NCBI GenBank assembly: GCA_027625915.1
Contig: JANTQA010000015.1
Span: 8,275,001-8,339,000 of the forward strand
DNA: 64,000 bases
Reading direction: 5' to 3'
DNA from: Anaeramoeba flamelloides
Lineage: Eukaryota > Metamonada > Anaeramoebidae
Shown here: piece after piece, positions 57,105 to 64,000 of the stretch
Numbering within the stretch: position 1 is the stretch's first letter
Layout of the letters: each line of letters begins with the position of its first letter
Notes under the pieces: generated by a model
Told to the model about the DNA's origin: nothing
What the model saw: the letters and a program-made list of their open reading frames with translations, nothing else
Databases searched by the model: none
Position numbers and translations under genes: made by a program

Positions 57105-60100
57105 TTAAACAAAACCGTCAAGAAGTAATAATAAATGAAGTAGTAGAATTTTTTGATTATGCCTTTCTTTGTTTATTCGGAGTAATAAATTTATAACTTC
57201 TATATTATCTCTCGAAATCTGTTCAAAAATTTGTTTATAAATTATTGGGTTTAAATCAAGTTGGTAAAGTATATTATACGCTTGTAAAATAAGATCGGTT
57301 GATGAGGCTTCTTCTAAAATCACCATTTCTTCATCAGAATAAACTACAACGAAATTATTTTTTTGTTTTTTTTTTACTTTTTTGTGCTTTTTATTTCTCT
57401 TTTGGGAATTTCTTCGCTTTTTTTTAATTTTTTGAATATTTTGAGAATAATTACTGTTTGAACTAATAACCTTTGAATTAAAATCTTTTGATAAGGAATT
57501 TCTTTTTCTTGAATTTTTATTAATTTGCTTAAAATTTCCATTTAAATTGGTGGATTGCTCTTCTTGATTTAAATCACTTGTTTGCATTTTTTGGGCCGAA
57601 TTTATCAAATTGTTATATTGAGCATTATTATTCGGATTATTTTTTTGGCTGAGATCAATATTTTGAATTTCTTGTTTTTGATTTGAATTTGAATTTGAAT
57701 TTGAATTCGTATTTTGATGATTAACCGCCATTTGCGCATTATTATTGTGATGATTATTTAAATAATTTTTTAATTGATGATTCAATTCATTTCCAAGATT
57801 CATCATATTATTTGGATTAAGACTCAATGCTTGTAAATTTAAATTATTATTATTATTATTATTGACCTTGTGGATATTGCTTTCATTATTTTGGAAATTA
57901 TTATTGATATTATTTGTAATATTAGCATTAATATTAGCATTATTTGAATTTAAATTTGAATAATTTTTAATTAAATTATTATTATTGCCATTGTTATTAG
58001 TAATAATAATATTATTATTATTATTATTTGTTTTTGTAATTTCTTGACCATTTGGTAATATTTTTGATTTATTTTTTGTGGTTGAGCTATTATTTTTTTG
58101 CTTATTAGTGAACGCTAATGAATATAAACCATTTTTATAAATTATACCGTGGTTTTTCATATTTGGGGGTAGCAATATCCTTGCAAAAAACCTTTCGTGG
58201 TCACGTTCTGGGTAAGAATCTTTATAACAACTATAAAGAATAGGGAATAATTCTTTTCCACGTTGGATGACTTCATTTCGAGTACACGGGTTATCAAAGG
58301 TTTTTAAAATTTGTTGCCCATATCTCCATCCAGGTTTACGAACACCAACTCTGTTTTTAATTGCTATTTGTAATTTATTTTTTCCATTTACTTTTTTTTT
58401 TTTTTGTGTTCCTTTTTGATTTGATATATTCTTTTTTTTTGCTTTTATTTTTTGATTTTCTTCAATTTTTAAAGTTGTCATTCCATTTTGATTGCTAATA
58501 TTAGGTTTATTAATATTTTTGTTGTTAATAATTTTATTAGTAAGATTGTTGTTGTTGTTATTGTTATCATTGGCAGTGGCGGTGGTGATTGATGTGCTTA
58601 TAGCTGTGGTTGTTGTGTGATTGTGATTTTTTTCATTGTTGATATTAATATCGGTTGTTTTTTTGGGATTCAAATTATTTTTTAAATTCTGTTGATCAGC
58701 ATTTTTGTTATTTTGATTTAAGTTTAATGGCAAATTATTATTTATTCTTTTTTCAATCGAAGCAATATTTGGAAGTGATTCGTTTGAATCTAAAATATTA
58801 TTTTCTTCAAATTGTAAATTGAAATTTTTTTGATTTATTAAATTTGAAGTTATCAGTGTATTATTAATATCGATTAGATCGTAAAGTTTTTTTTCTTTGT
58901 CATAATGAATTAACGGATGGCTAAATTGTGGATCAATGATCGATTTTGAAAATTTTTCACTATAAGATTAAAATTTTATTGATAAATAGAGTTAAAAAGA
59001 AGAAGAAGAATGTTCATTCAATCATTAATAATCGTAAAGCAACAATGAAATTAATTTTTCATCATTATAGATTTAATCAAGATTTTGTTGTTAACTATTT
59101 GACAACAATTTTTTTTTTTTTTTAAAAAAAAAAAGCAGATAATTATTTTGTATATTTTTGATTGTTAATACAAATTGTTCGGATTATGATTATTTTTTTT
59201 TTTTGCAACTTAAAATTCTAAAGTTATTGATTTTTTTTTTTTTTTTTTTAGTAAAGTCAAAAAAAAAAATCAAATATTATACTAAATTCCAAAAATTTTT
59301 GACACAGTTAAAACAGTTTAAAGAATAACAATACTGCTCTTTACACTTAATTTGGAAATAATTTTGATTTTACAAATTATTTTTTCATTTATTGTTTTTT
59401 TATTTTCATTTCCCTTTTTTCCAATTACCTAATTTGTTTCATTAGATCGGGTAATTTTTTTTTTCGATGATTGATAGAAGGTTAATGTTGAGCTTGTTAA
59501 GTAAAAAAATCCACATACATTTAGTTGATGGTATCTAATCATTTGATTGATCGATCAATAATTGTTGGTGGAATTTCAACTAATTTACCAATACATTTTT
59601 TTTTCCAACATGACTCAACAAGCAATACATTTTTTTAGGAGCGAAAGACAAAATAAAACCTATCAGCAAACCCATTCAAACCAGAATTTTTCAGGTCTCT
59701 CACCACTTATTTTCAACCTCTTTATTTTTTCCTCTCTTGATTCTTTCCTTTCTATCATTTTTTCCCTACTTCTTCAATTTTTTATTCTTTTTCTCCTTTT
59801 TTTTTTTTTTTCCAAAACTTAATTAATATTCAAATACTTCTGATGACTGTACTGTGTTTGTTCACTCTTTGAATTAGAAGAAACAAATTTCGTCACTTCA
59901 AAACCCTCTCTTTAAAGGATACACGTGTTTCTTTTAACACTTAGCCATTAACAATAAATTGGTATCAAGCCAAAAAAAAAAAATAAAAGTCAAAAAAATA
60001 TTGGTCATTGTCTGTGAAAATTAAATTGGTTATCATTTTTTTATGGGTTCAAAACTAAAAAAAAATGAATATATCTACAGGAAAAAATTAAAAAGTGTAT

Positions 60101-63100
60101 ACTCAAAACAAAATACGTCCTTTGAGTAAAAGTATGATTTAAATTTATATTTGTTAAAAAGATCTTGTTTTTTCATTTTTAAAAATAGGCTATAATTATT
60201 GGAAAAGAGTTTTAATTTTGGAAGACATTTTAACGTTCATTCGTTATGTAAAATCGCTAAGATAAGTGATTTCCAACTTCAAGATGATCATATACAATAA
60301 AGGAATTCCTCCTTTTAAATGAATATTATTTAGCGGAGAACTAACTTTTTTGTGGATAAATTCTTTTTGTGAATAACTCAATTATACAAGAAATCTAATT
60401 TAAATATTAATTCTTTTAAAAAATAATTTATTCATTTTCGGGAATAACTTTTGTTTATTTTATAAACCTAACGGAATTATCAAATCATTATATTAATCAA
60501 TGGTGTATTAAAGAGATCCCTGAGATTATTTCAAGTTATGATGAATATGACTAATATATTTTTTATTATTTCAGAAATTTTATTTATTTTTCTTCCATCT
60601 AAAAGTTTTTTTGAACTCTAAAATAACCATTAAATTGATCTTTTAATATTTTCTTTTTGAATATTATTATTTTTAATTTCATAAAAAAAATAAACGAATA
60701 GATTTAAAATTGATTTAGTATTTTGAGGTAAACTATTTTAGAGATATTTTTCATCAGGAAAAAATAATGTTTACCATTATAAAAAAATGATTTTAGAGAT
60801 GAAAAAAGACTTGTCCAAGAAAAAAAGAAAAAAATGATGCATAATCATTCATCTTTTTTTCTCATTATCAATAGAAAAGAGACATGAAACAAAAATTTAT
60901 CAAAATAAAAAAAATAATAAAAATATATATATAGAAATAATAATTATATCATTTGTAGGTCTAAATTAGGATATTTTGGCCTACTTTCGTTAATTTTTCC
61001 AGGATTTATAAGAATAGATGAAAAAAATTAAGTATTTTACTCAATTCTTTCGTATTCAAGAAAATAGCTGTTAATTGTTTTTTATTTCTGAAAGAAAAAT
61101 TTTTGAAATTTTCTTTTTATTTTGTATTCAAGAAAACCATTTTTAGCTTTTCTTGAGTTTTCTGTTTTATTTGGAAAATCAATAGATTTTCGTTCGGTTT
61201 TTTTTTACTTTAGAAATAAACAGAAAATTTTAATAAATTTTCGGTTTATTTGTAAAGTAAAAAAAACCTAGAACACTTCACAAATAAATAGAAAACTCAA
61301 AAAAACCTAACGAAAATCTATTAATTTTCCAAATAAAATATAAAACCTCAAAAAAACCTAGAACACTTAACAGATAAAGCAGAAAACCTCAAGAAAACTG
61401 CCGTTAGGTTTTTTTTATTACTCAAATTAAAAAAAACTATAGCACTATAAGCACTTGACTGACACTAAGGTTTTTGATAGAACTTCTCCTGGACTCATAG
61501 GTGGGTGTAAACCCCCGATAAAAAGATTATCAATAATAAACAAACAATCCACTACCTGTGATTAATAAATTGGTATTCCTCTGCTGTTTGATTTTTTTTT
61601 AATTTAAAAGAATAGTGCAAAATTAGTGATTTTACTCAATTCTTTTGAATTAGAAAAACAAAAAAAAAAAAAACCACCATTAGCTTTTCCATAATTTAAA
61701 AGAATTGGGTAAAATCAACGAGACATGTTACAGTACTCTGCAACACAACACTAAAGTGTGGTGACACTTTCTACCCGAATTTATATATATATTTTTACTA
61801 TTTTAAATATTTTTTTTATTTTCATTTTTCCTTTATTACCTGAAGTTTCGAAAAATTAGTCTTCAAACAAATAAAATTAAATATAAACCAATATCATCAT
61901 ATTTAAATTGGTGTGTCTATTATGTTCGAAAATTAAAAAAAAATATGTTATATATTTTTTTTGAGAATGAAAAATAATATAAAAAAAAAAAAAATAAAAT
62001 AATTACTTATAATTTTTTGGATGAGTTTGTTTAAGTTGATCCCATAAAATCGGGAATTTAATTTTTGCAGCGTTTATAATTTCATCTTTTGATGCCGGTG
62101 ATTTAATACTTCTAAGAATTTCCAGAACATAAACATGTTTATATTTATTTCTGGTCTCTTTTTTTTCAAATTTATTTTGATTATTTAATAATTTGTTTTG
62201 ATGTAAAAGTTGTTGCGGATCTTGTTGCTGTCCCTGTTGTTTGAAATCTTGGTTCAATTGCAAATTATTTTGCAAAAAATTATTGATATTTGCTTCCGGG
62301 TACTTATTTTCAAGTTCCTCCATTGTTTTTTTGATTTCATTCCCATTTTGTCTGTTGTGTTCATTCAAATTTGAAAAAAAATTATTTCGGTTTTTTGATT
62401 TTAAGAATTCCTCGATTTTTCTTTTTTCAATTTCAAATTCATTTTCAATTTTTAAATCCCTTTTATTGTTGTTTGTGTTTATTTCTTGTTCATTTTCAAT
62501 TTCAATTTGCATTTGGTTTGTATTTTCGTTTCCATTTCTATTTTCATCCAGTGTTCCTTTTTCTGGTTGGATCTCTTTTACGTTATTATTAATATCAAAT
62601 TGGTTTTGTTGGATTACTTGATTGTTTGTATTCAATGGGTTTTTTAAATTAAGATCTAAATAATTATTTTGATTTTCTTTAATTTTCTCTAATTCCATCT
62701 TCATATTTTGATCTAAATTATTAAAAATAATTTTTTTTTCAAGTGGAAGATTATTTTGTAATTCAATTGTTGCCTTCAAGTTTTTTTCCTTTTCATTTAT
62801 ATTCGCATGGTTGTTGTCTATGTTGTTGTTGTTGATGTTTATGTTGTTGTTGTTGTTTATGTTATTCGTGTTAAAAGTATTTTGTTGTTTCAAATTGTCA
62901 AAATTTTTATATTCCGTTTTTTTTAATTCAAGATCTAGTGGAAATGGTGTATCCAATTTTAATTCCTTTTCAATGTTATTTTTTTTATTGTTGGGACTTA
63001 TGTTTGGGATTTGAAACCCAATTAAATTTTGGAACAAATTATTTCCTGTAGAAGGGGGCTCATCAAGGCCAGATAATAATAATTCATCAGCATTTTCTTG

Positions 63101-63880
63101 TGGAGATCTAAAATCATCACTTTTTTCTTTTCCTTTTGTTTTCCCTCTCCCTCTTCCTCGTCCTCTCCCTTTTCCTCTTCCTCTTCCTCTTCCCTTTCCT
63201 TTTCCTCTTCCTCGCCCCCTTCCTCTTCCTCTTCCTCTTCCCCTTTTTTTACCTCTTCCTTTTGCTCTCCCTCTTGTTTTACCTCTTCCCTTTCCTCTTC
63301 CTTTTGCTTTACCTCTTCCTCTTCCTCTCCCTCTTCCTTTGCCACTTACTTTTTCGTTCTCTTCATTTTCTTCTTTGATTTGATATTGGATATCAGGGTT
63401 TGTTTCCACTGATATTGCTTTTTGTTTTTCATCTCCATCTCCATCCCCATTTTCATTTTCATTTTCATTTTCATTTTCATTTTCCGTTTCCGTTTCCTTT
63501 TCTTTTTCTTTTTCCTTTCCGTTTACTTTCTCATTGGCTTTTGTGTTTCCATTTTCGTTTTCGTTTTTGTTTTCATTTCTGTTTACTTTTTCGTTTTCGT
63601 TTCCATTTTCATTTACACGAAGACTATCATTTACATCAAGTTTATCATATTTTTTGCCCAAAAATTTTTTTTCTAAAATTTCTAATACTTTTTTTTCGTT
63701 TTCCTCCTTTTGAGTTAATTCGAATTGTTGTTGATTTTGTTGTTGGCTTTGGGTATTCCCATGGTTCAATCCGAATTCTTGTGAATTGTTCTTCTGATTT
63801 TTTTCTTCGTCAATAAAAGGAATCGTTTCATTATTTGGTGCATCCGGCTGTGGCGATTGGTTTTCCTGTGTTGGTCTCAT
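57105..63880 (-). CDS. Large protein with two copies of an unrecognised ~75-residue domain and an RG-rich region (two exons)
   Basis: Exons on the minus strand are 63880-62007 and 58959-57105, 1,242 residues from the ATG. Exon 1 ends inside a domain ([20 protein letters not shown], then [16 protein letters not shown]). Exon 2 opens with [20 protein letters not shown] then KEKKLYDL. A complete second copy lies at about 833-907: [59 protein letters not shown]. The two copies align end to end only if the exons are joined, which is the main evidence for the intron (donor GTAATT, acceptor TATAG, total length in frame). The E-I-I-x-x-A-K-x-x-F-P-I-L pattern suggests a helix-turn-helix or winged-helix-like fold, which is inference. 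Residues of about 180-255 are (K/R)GRGRG repeats, likely binding nucleic acid. The rest is Asn-rich. The frame stays open upstream to the window end, so the start may lie further out. Confidence 0.78.
58960..62006 (-). other. 3.0-kb intron of the two-domain gene
   Basis: Starts GTAATTATT and ends TCTTATAG. It contains the large hairpin cluster at 60985-61710. A plus-strand stretch at 59610-59692 ([20 protein letters not shown], ending just before TCAG/GTCTCT) has coding-like composition but nothing to connect to. Confidence 0.8.
60985..61710. repeat. Largest hairpin cluster (A, B and C types)
   Basis: A-type: TTTTTCCAGGATTTATAAGA ... AATTCTTTCGTATTCAAGAA (60996-61065) and again 61590-61655 and 61681 onward. 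B-type: TTTACTTTAGAAATAAACAG ... its complement TTTATTTGTAAAGTAAAAAA (61198-61268). C-type arms: AGCTTTTCTTGAGTTTTCTG and CAGAAAACCTCAAGAAAACT. CCTAGAACACTT follows some stems and AGCACTTGACTGACACT closes the block, resembling the motif in other arrays. Confidence 0.75.
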
Positions 63881-64000
63881 TTCCTTATTGGCCGTTTGAG
63901 TCTCGTTATTATTTTGGTTGTTCGGTAGACTTGTTGAAAAAACTTGTCCCTGGAATACCTGTGGTTTGTGGCGGTGTGTTTTTCTGATCCTTGATCGGTT
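63881..64000 (-). other. Open frame continuing past the window end
   Basis: The reading frame of the two-domain gene stays open from its ATG at 63880 to position 64000 (including [20 protein letters not shown]). Either more N-terminal coding or 5' leader. An alternative frame here (TPPQTTGIPGTSFFNKSTEQ) also looks protein-like, so an additional exon junction is possible. Confidence 0.35.

Noticed and set aside
61480-61540. Locally GC-richer segment as a possible tRNA or small RNA
   Set aside because: I could not fold a cloverleaf or find A/B box promoter motifs; it trails the hairpin cluster.
63022-63816. Alternate-frame Glu-rich and Ser/Phe-rich frames over the RG-rich repeat
   Set aside because: Frame-shifted readings of the same short tandem repeat.

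Overview
The window is about 80% A+T and clearly eukaryotic. It carries single-copy housekeeping genes with spliceosomal introns, a cytosolic HSP70, a Rac-type GTPase, a GARP/EARP tether subunit, a fimbrin-like calponin-homology protein, LINE fragments and many small inverted-repeat transposons. Proteins have long Lys/Glu, Asn/Glu and Asn runs, TAA and TGA behave as ordinary stops, and coding regions sit in very A+T-rich spacer. This fits an AT-rich free-living amoeboid or flagellate protist. Anaeramoeba-like metamonads are my best guess, from protein style and gene content only.

Layout. 2.0-9.2 kb (minus strand): two splicing factors, a PRKRIP1-family protein and PRP38; the PRP38 first exon lies 2.4 kb upstream across an intron that holds a small transposon and a decayed G-alpha-like relic. 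12.2-15.2 kb: three fold-back elements with TAA target duplications surround an otherwise complete Rac gene that has a TAA codon inside the P-loop region. 18.0-24.8 kb (minus): VPS53, split by a 4.0-kb intron that hosts an antisense LINE fragment. 29.1-30.2 kb (plus): a six-span membrane protein of unknown role with a short upstream reading frame. 31.5-34.7 kb: a repeat island of LINE pieces and hairpin arrays. 35.7-44.4 kb (minus): one three-exon gene for a fimbrin-like protein with about five calponin-homology segments, a coiled coil and a C-terminal PH domain; a 4.4-kb intron separates the second and third exons. 47.6-48.8 kb (plus): a SPRY-like protein. 52.7-54.7 kb (minus): cytosolic HSP70 ending in EEID. 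57.1-63.9 kb (minus): one two-exon gene carrying two copies of an unrecognised ~75-residue domain, an RG-rich basic region and Asn-rich linkers.

The main result of reading across open reading frames is that four genes are assembled by conserved splice junctions over introns of 2.4 to 4.4 kb, all of which carry repeats. Treated as separate reading frames these genes would be called as seven or more unrelated hypothetical proteins. The genes do not form one pathway: two act in pre-mRNA splicing, one in endosome-to-Golgi tethering, two (Rac and the fimbrin-like protein) in actin control, one in protein folding, and one probably on DNA or chromatin. The recurrent non-coding theme is hairpins: fold-back transposons, mariner-like MITEs, and arrays of 60-90 bp stem-loops associated with LINE copies.
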